Below, one piece after another: positions 10,907 through 20,356 of a stretch of 64,000 nt of DNA. The notes under the pieces were generated by a model. The model saw nothing but the letters and a program-made list of their open reading frames with translations. It was not told where the DNA came from and did not search any database. The stretch's first letter is position 1. Each line of letters begins with the position of its first letter. The translations under genes and the position numbers were made by a program. Source of the DNA: Gaeumannomyces sp. JS-464 (taxonomy: Eukaryota > Ascomycota > Sordariomycetes > Magnaporthales > Magnaporthaceae); NCBI GenBank assembly GCA_002197995.1, contig NGZR01000001.1:5022001-5086000 (forward strand). Reading direction: 5' to 3'.

Positions 10907-12125
10907 CTTTCAAAATTGACTAGTTTTTTCTCTTTTTTTCCTTCATCTTCCCTTTAATGCCTTCATTTCTTCATCCCTTTAAATCTTAACCAGCTCCTCT
11001 TTTTACTCTTGTTTGCTTGCGTAAGGATTTCTGCAATGTGGTCGCCCGTAAGAGACCGCCGCGGCTTGATATACAATAGTGCCGGAGGGTTCAAACACGA
11101 AGTGCTTGAACTGTTGGATCTTTTGGTCTATGTAGTGGAGCGGTATTTTGGCACGTCTCCCTTATAATTTCGACCAGTCAAAAGTGTTAAAACAGATAGC
11201 AAAAACAATGGGCCATATAAAAGCTAGAGATCTTGAAACTGGTTTTGCATTCGTTTTTGTTTTCGTGCTGCCTAAAAAATTACAAGCCCCAATAGAAAAT
11301 GTTTAAGGGCGTTTTATAATGCTAAGAACTTCCTGATTTGCTTGGTCTCTTCGACGAGTTTGTTTTTCTGGCTTTGGTTACAATGAAGATATCTTCAGTG
11401 GCAACAATAAGAGCCCCAGCGCAAAACAATAAACCATTAACGGCTAAGGGCACACGTGAGGTGCGATAACATCAGGGGTGGGGTGGGATATAATAGTATA
11501 GCCTTTATCACTTTATTCCAAATAATTAGCCGGGACTCATTCCATCCCGATTTGCATGTGCTGGAGATGTGGTCTGGATGCATCGGATACCAGAAATAGC
11601 CTACACCCGAGAGCCGAAAGTAGCACCTGACTGTCTGCCTCCGTCCTCCTGGGTTCAGATGCGATAGCCGGGTACGGAGGCCTACCATATATTATCTCAA
11701 ATATGGATCGGTGCACCTCTGCATCTTAGATGTGGTAGGATGTTGCTTGGTATGCGTACCATTCGCCTTCCCGTCACTGTTGTCAACGTCAGCCAGCGGT
11801 GGTGCGGGGTGCCATCAGCACTCTCCCCTGCATGATGGGGTTGCACGCAGCCGAGACCAAGGAACGGAGGGCCTAGACGGCGGCAGACATTATGTCTCGA
11901 ATGGGTAGTTAATCTATTTTCTATTTACCGCATTCGCCCGGGCCTACACCGGGCAGCAGGGTCCTTTCGTGGATGGTACGTAGGCTGCCGCGTCCGTCTT
12001 GGACAACAGGCCGGCCACAACTACAAAAGTAGGATGCCTCACTTATACCAGTCCGAACGAGACACCCGTCAAGCGCGACGCAGTAACTCTATCAATCCGC
12101 CTCAAGGCAACTGTCAGCGGCGACC
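10907..12125. other. AT-rich island, no firm gene
   Basis: The first ~800 bases after the T tract are clearly more AT-rich than the flanks and hold only short open stretches. One is a 43-codon frame at 11036..11167 (+), beginning MWSPVRDRRGL and rich in aliphatic residues. Another in a different frame begins near 11169. This may be a decayed repeat. From ~11.7 kb the sequence returns to GC-rich upstream DNA of the beta-lactamase-like gene. Confidence 0.35.
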
Positions 12126-14183
12126 ATGGTGTGGTCAACAGCGAAGGCGGGCCTCTTGGCCGGTGCTCCTCTGGTGGCCCTGCTTCTGGGCCTCGCGTCT
12201 GGCGCGCCGCTCAACTGTCCCATCCACGGCCCGGCCTACCCAAAGCCACGCCGCTTGGCCGAGTGGCCTACTATGCAAGCCGCCTTCCGGACTCTCAACG
12301 ACAAGTTCTCGGAGCAGGCGGCGGGCTCCGGGGGCGCCGACACGTCCTTCTCGGTCGAGCTATGGGCGGCCGATGACCCTGGAGGCAAGGCATCCTTCTC
12401 CTTCCACCACACCGCCCGTAATCTCGCCAAGATGAACTCGACGGGGGTCAAGCAGGTCAACGGAGATACGGTGTACAGGATCGGCAGCCTGACCAAGATC
12501 TACACCATCTTCACGTGGCTGGTCGAGGTCGGCGACCGGCACTGGCGGCAGCCCATCGTCGAGTTGGTTCCGGAGCTGGCCGCGATCGCGGCGTCCAACG
12601 GCGAACGGGTGGAGACGGACCCGATCATGACGGTCAACTGGAAAGAGATCACCGTGGGTGAGCTCGCGGGCAGCTTGCCGGTCTTGTTCGCGACTGTGTG
12701 TGCCACTTGACCTTGCCTGCCCCTACTCAGGGTCCAGACAAACAAATTCTGACGGAAACGCCACAGATGCACTACTGGGCGAGGTGACGCAGCAATTCAA
12801 TAATAAAACCAGGGAGGCATTGGGGTTCCCGCCCCTTCCGCCGGAAGACATACCGCCTTGCGGGATGTACATCCTCTGCAACCGGAAGCGTGAGTGCCAC
12901 GAGACACAAGGGCGCATCCAAGGAACGCCTTGGCGCTGTGATGCTGACCGAGGGCTGGCGGATTTTCTTGGCAGAGTTCTTCGAGGGCATGCGAAAGCTT
13001 CCTCCGCAGTATGGACCGTCGGCCGCGACTGTGTACTCGGATACAGCATTCCAGATATTGGCGTATGCGCTCGAGGGAATCACGGGGAAACCGTACAAAG
13101 ACATGCTGCAGAATTCGGTGTTGCAGCCTCTGGGTCTGAACCGAACCTACCTCTTCAAGCCGAACGATTCTGTCGGCATCATACCGGCCAACGCAAGCGA
13201 TGCTGGATCGACCAGTTGGGCATATAGCATTGGGGAGTCGCGCCGTGAGTAGACCCTAGTCCTAGCTCAGGTGGAACTGTGCGCCGGCGTTGGAAAAGGA
13301 AGGAGAATTGGTGTGCTGACCCAGGCTGTGCGGACACGGCGAGCCGAAACAGGACAGGCAATATGTACTCGTCACCGTCAGACCTCTCACGCACAGGGCG
13401 AGCAATCCTCTCGTCAAAGCTCATGTCGCGGGCAACGACGTCGCGGTGGCTGAAGCCGGCGTCGATGACGTCGGAGCTGATCGCAGCGGTGGGGTACCCG
13501 TGGGGGGTGCGGCGGATCGACCTGTCGCGGTCGCCCAACTACAAGCGGGTGACGGACGCGTTCAACAAGGCGGGGCGGATCGGGTCGTACGCGGCGCTGC
13601 TGGCGATGCTCCCCGACTTCGACGCCGGCTTCAGCGTGATGCTGGCGGGCAACTCGCTCGTCGGCAACCCGACCTTCAGCTGGGCCGACACCATGGGCGG
13701 GGTGCTGATCCCGGCGCTGGAGCAGACGGCGCGCGAGCAGGCACAGGCGATGTACGGCGGGCGGTACGCGGCGGCTGGCGGTGGCCTCAACTCGAGCCTC
13801 GAGATCCGCACGTCGTCGGACCGGCTCGGGCTGGGCGTCTACGGCTGGGTCAGCAACGGCACCGACATGCAGACGGCGGCGCTGCTGGTGCAGAACGGGT
13901 TCGCGCCGCCGTCGAACCCCAGCATCCGGCTGTACCCCTCCGGTCTCGAGTCGCCGCGGCCAGGCGGGGTAGGAAGGTGGCGTTCAAGGCCGTGTTCGAG
14001 GACCTGAGCGGGCAGGCGACCAACCTCATGTTCACGACCGACTGCGGCACCTGGGTGTCGACTACGAGCGTCGTGGTGGGCGATATACCACTGGACCAGT
14101 TTGCCTTCAACCTCGACGCTGACGGCAAGGTGGAAAGCGTCGAGCCCATGGCGTTGCGGATTGAGCTGGCCAAGGAAGCGTGA
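12126..14183 (+). CDS. Secreted class-C beta-lactamase/transpeptidase-like protein, frame-disrupted
   Basis: The start MVWSTAKAGLLAGAPLVALL is a signal peptide. A serine-hydrolase core follows, with SLTK (the SxxK nucleophile motif, in YRIGSLTKIYT) and YSDTAF in the place of the YxN motif (Asp replaces Asn), then an LPPEDIPPCG segment typical of the fungal secreted family. A separate C-terminal domain ends ALRIELAKEA. Two introns are clear, 12890..12974 and 13245..13357. The reading frame breaks three times: near 12678 (TTGCCGG), between about 12690 and 12740, and near 13970 (GGGGTAGG). Each is consistent with one lost base, and restoring three bases joins all parts in phase through to the TGA at 14181. 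Fungal members are thought to be esterases, peptidases or lactamases; the substrate is not predictable. Confidence 0.7.
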
Positions 14184-14563
14184 TTTGTGCCTAGTCCAGC
14201 CTAGCTCGCCGGTAATTCTCCTTCTGGCCAATGATTGGCAGGCACGTCCAGGGTCCTTCTGTAGCGGTGAACTTTCGTCTGATCTGATTCCAACACTTTT
14301 TCCTCCGTCTTCTTCAGCTGCATGCCGTGTCCGGAGTGGGACGATGTTTAGCAGCACAGACGGCGCCCATTGTGGATCGAGCTAAAAATGACGTTTCACT
14401 CTGTCACCACTGAAAGTCGTGCTCGTAATCCATCAGCGCCAGCCCCCTACGGTTTTGTTTCAACTGCTCGGATACACCTGTTTTCGTCCTTTCTTGCGAA
14501 ACGACCCGTCGGACTCGCTCGCATCTGCGGCTGGACCTTGGCATTGGTCTTCAGCTGAATTGT

Positions 14564-14608
<45 letters not shown>

Positions 14609-14852
14609 TTTTTCACTCCTAGTTTGCCCCCTACTGTTTGCCCCACAAGTCGAAATCCCTCCAGACCGCCCATGAGCCTCCCGATTCTCCCCGTCCTACA
14701 GAACTTCGCTGTGACTATTTTTCGCCGATACAACAGAGTTACCATCTCACCCCGAGTATCGTCGGTCATCAGGAGAGCTCCAGTGGTCCCATATCCCCCG
14801 CAACATCCAGTCCAGCAAAAGTCGACTCGCCAGCCAGGGCCACACACAGGCC
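14184..14852. other. Intergenic, contains T40 tract
   Basis: Apart from the homopolymer at 14566-14605 this is the 3' end of the beta-lactamase-like gene and the promoter/leader of the monooxygenase gene. Confidence 0.5.
14566..14605. repeat. T40 homopolymer
   Basis: Forty consecutive T residues lie about 250 bp upstream of the monooxygenase start. It could be a promoter poly(dA:dT) element that excludes nucleosomes, or slippage. Confidence 0.95.
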
Positions 14853-16421
14853 ATGCCCGCCCCAACCGCCGAGGGCGCTGGAGGCCCTGCGGGGGTCGAG
14901 GAGCTGGACGTGCTGATCATCGGCGCGGGCCTCTCCGGCATCAACAGCGCATACCGCGTCAGGGAGGCCTTTCCGGACGTCCGCTATGCCATCCTCGAGC
15001 GGCGTGAAGTGACGGGCGGTACCTGGAGCTTCTGGAAGTTCCCGGGCGTCCGCTCCGACAGCACTCTCGCTCTTTTTGGCATGCCGTGGCACCCCTGGCC
15101 GCATGGCACCGACTTTGCCTCAGCCGAGCTGATCAACGAGTACATCGCCGACGCCGCTGCCAGCCAGGGCATCGACAAGCACATCCGCTTCCGCCACGAC
15201 GTGCAGGACGCCTCCTGGTCCAGTGAGGAGCAGCGCTGGACGCTGACGGTCAAGGTTCCCGCAGCCGGCGGCCAAGAGGACGTGCGCATCTTCAAGGCCT
15301 CGTGGATGTTCATGTGCAGTGGCTACTACAACTATGACATCCCTCGCAAATTCGAGATCCCCGGCCTCGACCAGTTCGCCGGACAGGTCGTCCACCCGCA
15401 ATTCTGGGATCCCGAGAAGGTCAACTACCGCGGCAAGCGTGTCATCATCGTTGGCTCCGGCGCCACCGCCGTCACCCTCCTGCCGAGCCTGGCTAAGGAG
15501 GCGTCCAAAGTAACGATGCTGCAGCGCAGCCCAACCTACGTTATGGCCTTGCCCTCACGCGACCGCTGGACAACAAGGCTCCAGAGCTGGTTTGGCCATA
15601 ACGTCGGCGGGCGCATCGACTGGTGGCGCCGAATTTCGATCGAGTTCCTCTTTGTTCAGTTCCTACTGAATTTCCCCAACGCCGGCCGCAAGGTGATTAC
15701 GGACGAAACGAAAAAGCACCTGCCTAAGGACTACCCGGTCGACGTCCATTTCAATCCCCGCTATAACCCGTTCGAGCAGCGCTTGTGCTTCTGTCCTAAT
15801 GCCGACTTTTTCAAGGCTTTGTGCAAGCCCAACTGCGAGGTTGTAACTGCCACCATTGAAACATGCGATACGTACGGCATCAAGCTCCAACCAGGCCAGC
15901 AACCCCAAGGAGAGCACAACTACAAACCCCCTGCACGGATCGACGCCGACATCATCGTCACTGCCACGGGGCTGCACATGCAGCTTCTCGGTGGCCGCGC
16001 TCCCATTGTCGACGGCGTCCCGCATCCCATCAACGAGCGCTACGTTTGGCGTTCGTGCATGCTGGACGGTATTCCCAACGCCTGTGCTATTCTGGGATAT
16101 ACCGCCGCCACCTGGACACCTGGCGCCGACGTTCACGTCAAGACGGCTCTCAAGGTCATGAAGCGGCAGCGCAAACTCGGCGCGACCTCAGTTGTTCCCC
16201 ACATCGAGCCCTCGGAGAGGAAACAGATGCCCAAACTCCCCGTCATGCCCAACAATTCGACCTACATCCTCGAGGGCAACGCCAGGATGCCCATGTCCGC
16301 GGGCAGAGACCCCTGGAGGAATGGACAGAACTGGTGGGCGGATTCTTGTGCGCTGTTGTTCCGTGGTGTGACGAAAGGTTTGCGGTATAATGTCCCTGCT
16401 GCCAAGGAGAAGTCAATTTAA
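14853..16421 (+). CDS. Flavin monooxygenase, Baeyer-Villiger type
   Basis: A single intact exon encodes 522 aa. The N-terminal FAD site is GAGLSG (residues 24-29) after the hydrophobic strand VLII. The BVMO/FMO fingerprint FxGxxxHxxxWD is present as FAGQVVHPQFWD (175-186), and the NADPH site GSGATA follows at 201-206. The conserved ATGLH-type turn appears as TATGLHMQLLGG. The length matches one-domain BVMOs of the EthA/cyclohexanone type. Such enzymes use NADPH and O2 to turn ketones into esters or to oxidise S/N atoms; the substrate is unknown. The neighbours are a secreted hydrolase and a protease rather than a polyketide or terpene synthase, so I see no gene cluster. No signal peptide, so it is probably cytosolic. 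Confidence 0.88.
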   Translation: MPAPTAEGAGGPAGVEELDVLIIGAGLSGINSAYRVREAFPDVRYAILERREVTGGTWSFWKFPGVRSDSTLALFGMPWHPWPHGTDFASAELINEYIADAAASQGIDKHIRFRHDVQDASWSSEEQRWTLTVKVPAAGGQEDVRIFKASWMFMCSGYYNYDIPRKFEIPGLDQFAGQVVHPQFWDPEKVNYRGKRVIIVGSGATAVTLLPSLAKEASKVTMLQRSPTYVMALPSRDRWTTRLQSWFGHNVGGRIDWWRRISIEFLFVQFLLNFPNAGRKVITDETKKHLPKDYPVDVHFNPRYNPFEQRLCFCPNADFFKALCKPNCEVVTATIETCDTYGIKLQPGQQPQGEHNYKPPARIDADIIVTATGLHMQLLGGRAPIVDGVPHPINERYVWRSCMLDGIPNACAILGYTAATWTPGADVHVKTALKVMKRQRKLGATSVVPHIEPSERKQMPKLPVMPNNSTYILEGNARMPMSAGRDPWRNGQNWWADSCALLFRGVTKGLRYNVPAAKEKSI

Positions 16422-17069
16422 CTTCCAGCCTCAGGCTGATCACATTCTTATTGTACCTTTACGATCCAATGGTTTTATTACTCTATGTTGATCGTCCCCA
16501 TAAAATAGTCATCCTCCTCCGCATCAGCAACCACAATCAAAGAAATTCCAACATTGAGCAGAAGTGGGACATTACAGCCGGGTGTTTAGCTAAACGAACG
16601 AATAGGAGGCTCTTGTTGAAATTTCAAAGAAATTCCGTCCATATAAGTATCGAAATTCGCCCTTAACTCTGGCGCCTAGAAACTGTAGTTTTAACCCCGA
16701 GCAAGGCAACTAAGGTACTAGAAGCATTAACTATTCTGTTTAAAAACAGTCAAGGTACGGAGAAAGAGAGAAGAATTTCTTCCGGCTGGCAAAATATGAT
16801 TAAACAAGTCAGCTGTTTCAACCTCTTTCATATTGAAATAATTCCTGTTGAACTGAATCGGAAAACACGATGATGGGACGGTTGTAGCATCAAGCCACAC
16901 ATTCTTTTTATATCCAACAGAATGCTTTCAAAGCAAGGTGTTAACAGACATGGCCGTATGCTAATGAGCAAGTCCAGGGAGACATTGATAACTTTTGCCA
17001 TCATCTCAGTACAGAAGCCCCCTCCTCATGCCTGATACAAGCCCATCTCTCCCCAGGCCGTCAAGAATC
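16422..17069. other. AT-rich convergent intergenic region
   Basis: It separates the convergent monooxygenase and protease genes. AT content is higher than the surroundings and no gene is seen. Confidence 0.5.
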
Positions 17070-18076
17070 TTAGGGGAAATCGTTGCGGGCCTTGATGATA
17101 GCGTTGATGAGGGTTCCGCCGTGCGAAGCAATCGCGCGGACGCCCCTGACGGCCCCAACATGCACTCCGAACTGGAAGCGGCCGTCGTTCTGGTTCAGCC
17201 AGATGGGGCCGCCAGACTGGCCACCGAAGCTGTCAACGCTGGTCTCCAGAGCGCCGCCCTCGCTGCTGCCGCACCCGCCGTCTTCTTGACCCTGAAGCCA
17301 TTGTGCGAGTACGGGTGCTGGCCGCTGGGGTGCTTGTCCTGGGGGTAGCCGTACTGCGGGGATTTACAGTTAGCCTTTAACTCGAAAATATTCTCATTTG
17401 GGAAAGCAGCGGAGCGCGGGAGAAAAGCTTACGTTCCACCAGTCGAGATTAGCGTTGGACATGGCATCCGTCACGTAGCGGAAGCCGAGGAAGCCAAGGT
17501 TCGGCTTGGTGCTGAGGATGAGCAGCGCCCAGTCGTTCTTCCAGCCGCATCCCCCATTGTCCTCGTTTCTTCCGGGCACGTTGATGGTGCGGGTGACATC
17601 AAATCCGCCCAGACGCTCCGAGTTGTAGTAGGCCGGCTGAAAGCGGTAAGCGGCGCCGGACTTGAGGCAGTGGCGGGCCATGACGACAACGCGGGCGCCG
17701 ACGAGCGAGCCCGAGCACCACGACTGGGAGCCGGGCCAGGTGATGCGGATGCGTCCCATGGCGCCGAAGGGGTAGGCGGTGCTGGTGCGCAGGACGCGGT
17801 CGTCGTTGCCGATCTGGCGCACGTCGAGGGGTCCCGCGTTGACCATGTTGTCGGACGGGGGCCTCGGTCGCGTTGCCGCCGGCGTCGATGATGTCCTGAC
17901 GGACCGGACCAGGTCATGCCCTCGGGCACACGGGGAGGCGCGCGTTGAAGTTGTCCATGGGGATGGGCTCGGGCAGCGAGAAGACGATGTCTTCCGAGTC
18001 GCGCGCGGGGACCACGGCGGCGCCCCGCGCAGGCGGCGAGCGCCACCGACGAGAGGACCATCGAGGTGAGATGCAT
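17070..18076 (-). CDS. Secreted trypsin/V8-like serine protease, frame-disrupted
   Basis: Exon 1 is 18076..17433 and exon 2 is 17353..17070, with a GTAAGC...GCAG intron between. The start MHLTSMVLSSVALAACAG looks like a signal peptide. A probable propeptide includes DIVFSLPEPIPMDNFNARL. The catalytic triad is readable: His in VVVMARHCLKS, Asp in KNDWALLIL and Ser in FGGQSGGPIW. The exon 1/exon 2 junction is in phase (LDWWN then YGYPQD). The protein cannot be read in one frame. Changes are needed near 18025 (GCGGGGCG), near 17932 (TGCCCGAG), in the 17870-17910 stretch (GGCCCCCG) and near 17294 (AAGAAGACGGC). The 17932 and 17294 changes fit one lost base; the others need a gain or a two-base loss. 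All catalytic motifs survive and a good TATA box is present, so the gene may be intact in the organism. Confidence 0.65.
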
Positions 18077-19068
18077 GATGAAGGCTGCGGCTTCTAGCTG
18101 GGCACAGACGGCTTGAGCTCTGAGAAAAGGAGTGAGGTAGAAGATGGGACTTAAGGGGCCGATGCTTCCTGCTGAGACAAGTCTTCATCATGGAACTCTG
18201 GGAGGGAAGGCGGCTCTTTTATATCTCCACCCATAACCCGTTCACGAGGAATGTTTAGTGATGGTCGCAGAACTATCCCGATCAACCTGCATGTCGCATT
18301 CGGGCTTAGCAAGGCAGCAAGACAGCGCATGCGCACCAACCACAGCCAAACGATGATTTTCGCATGGCACTTGGCTGGATGAGGCTATTCCGTTCTCTGA
18401 ACAGGGGCCCGCCGTCTCAGAATCACAGCCTTATCGCCAAGACGTTCCTACTCTTATACTAAAGCCTGTAGGAGAGCAAGATTAAAGCCTAGAATCGATA
18501 TCATTGCCTTGCTGCAGCCAAGCCTGCGGGTGCAGCCAATCGTCGGCGGGCCGCGCCCCGGATCGGTCGAGCCTCAGGGGTTCCGGGCGCGGAGCTGACG
18601 ACCCCATGGTCGTGATAGGATCAGAGCCAAGGCGTCATCATTGCCATGACAAGAGCGCTTGGCCTCAATACCACCGCTTACATGCTCGGTCACGGGGCGC
18701 CTGGCCAACCGTTTGGATCGCAAATCTCCGCAACAGGCCTCTTCCGGCCCCCTCCCCTCAGGGGTTCACGCCCTGCGGGATCAAGTCCATGGGGTTTGAG
18801 AGGACGAGAGCGCCGCAGACGCAGGCATGTAGAAATATGGAGGAGTTTCATCAGCCCGTCGAGAGGGGGCGGAGCAAATCGCTAGCGCTATTCACTGAAG
18901 GCTGGGCGCGGGCATTTCCCTTTTTCGCAGCCATAAGCTTACGCCCCCATTCCGCATCGCGTTTTCGCCGTATAGCTACTTGTCCTGGAAGTTTGTCATC
19001 GATCTCATTGGTGTAAATTCAAGCCAATAAGATTACCGCCCTGGCTGCTGCTTTGAGCTACATCTCGT
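18077..19068. other. Protease promoter and intergenic DNA
   Basis: Upstream sequence of the minus-strand protease followed by unassigned DNA. No gene is supported. Confidence 0.45.
18216..18226 (-). promoter_or_regulatory. TATA box of the protease gene
   Basis: On the minus strand the sequence reads GATATAAAAG, about 140-150 bp upstream of the start codon. It is the clearest TATA-like element in the left arm. Confidence 0.5.
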
Positions 19069-20356
19069 TCACAGTCTTTGCATAATTGAGCAGCCTGTTG
19101 GCACCACGGTCGTGGTTACCGTCGGGCCAGGAACAGTGGCCGTTGTTTGTATGCCGACTGCATCCTTTTCCGTGACGGTGACGGTTACCGTGCGTGGCGA
19201 TTCAGTCACCGTGGAGGTCGCTGTTTCTGTCTTGGTGACGGTGACTCTCCCGTCGTCGACGGCGGTTTGGTGTAGAGGCACTCCCCGTCAGGCGGCACTA
19301 CCCAGGGCTTGGCGAAGCGCTGTTCCGCGATACCAATCCTTCAAATTGCTCATTCCAGCCTCGGTCAAGTCGTTCTCGAAAACGGCGTGCGCGTCGTGGA
19401 ACCCGAATGTCGACGTGTTGTCCCCTGGCGTCAGCGGTGGCTGGATGGCATATGCCCAGGCGAACTCGTTGAACCCCGTGGGCTTAATAGTGACACGGCC
19501 TAGGTCGGGATCTGTCCAGGAGGTGCAGCCGCTGCATTTGGCAGTGATCTGGTAGTGAGTCTGGTTGACGAACGTTCCCGACTCCAGCACGTCGTATGTA
19601 GCGCCATCGTAGGGGGCCGGAAGAGCGCGCGACCTAACCATGATATTAGAGGAATATTTCTCGACCTCAAGCCAGCGTGCAGTACCCCAGACTACCACAG
19701 AAAAGCAAAGCAAACCGGGCAAAATCAGCCTTCACTCACGTTGCCCACCGTGACGAAATGACGACGTTACTGCAGTTGGCCCAGACCACAGTCAGAGGGT
19801 TATTCATCATTGTGGCGCCCCAGGCGAGGCCGGCCCATCCGACCTTGACGGGTGCTTGAACCTGAATAACAACATCGTAGCCCTGGTTCTCAGGCACAGA
19901 GCCGGGCCGCGCAACGCGATAAACGATCTTCTGGTCGCCCAGGGAGTAGGCGGCCTTGTACTGGGTGAATCGAAAGCCGGAAGCGGCGTCGTCGACGATG
20001 GAGAACGGATCCTCGATGACGCCCGGGCAGTACCACGGCGGATCGGGGCCGTCGCAGGGATCGCCGGTCGACGGACCGCACCACTCGGGCGGGTCGTCCC
20101 CCATGCACGGATCCGGCTCGGAGCAGTACTCGGGGGGATCGGGGTCGTCGCAGGGGTCGCCCTGCCCTTCGCAGGGACAATCGCAAAGGCATTGGCTTGA
20201 GCCTGTGATGCTCCGGCAGATAACCCCGATCAGCGGTCGACCCCAAACGAATATCAAACATGCTCTATTTGTGCGGTAGAGAGCGTTAGGGGTGTCCTCA
20301 CCGAGTCTGGCTAGCGCCGCGACACAGCCGGTCAACAAGATGGCACGAATCCTCAT
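19069..20356 (-). CDS. Secreted AA8-like cytochrome (CDH haem-domain family) with Cys-Asp-Pro repeats
   Basis: Exons are 20356..20302, 20202..19740 and 19633..19288, giving 287 aa to a TGA at 19290..19288, with all splice phases closing. A signal peptide (MRIRAILLTGCVAALARLG) is followed by three DPC...PPx(W/Y)C modules (residues ~28-72). Then comes a domain matching the cytochrome/DOMON part of cellobiose dehydrogenase: FRFTQYKAAYSLGD, VGWAGLAWGATMMNNPL, NCSNVVISSRWAT, CSGCTSWTDPDLGRV and HDAHAVFENDL. The Met and His in these blocks are candidate haem ligands. The flavin domain of CDH is absent, so it may shuttle electrons to partner oxidoreductases such as LPMOs (inference). After the TGA the same frame stays open for 72 codons and is Thr-rich (TVTKTETATSTVTESP). 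The boundaries here include that extension. Confidence 0.75.
20034..20181 (-). repeat. Three-fold Cys-Asp-Pro coding repeat
   Basis: Three consecutive 15-17-residue units share the pattern DPC-x(2,3)-DPPx(W/Y)C: GDPCDDPDPPEYC, DPCMGDDPPEWC and GDPCDGPDPPWYC. They lie between the signal peptide and the AA8-like domain. Confidence 0.85.

Noticed and set aside
11036..11167. 43-codon small ORF in the AT-rich island
   Set aside because: Open and protein-like but too short, without homology I can name; mentioned in the island entry only.
10871..14605. Poly-T tracts as poly(A) tails of LINE insertions
   Set aside because: No reverse-transcriptase or target-site duplication is visible next to either tract.
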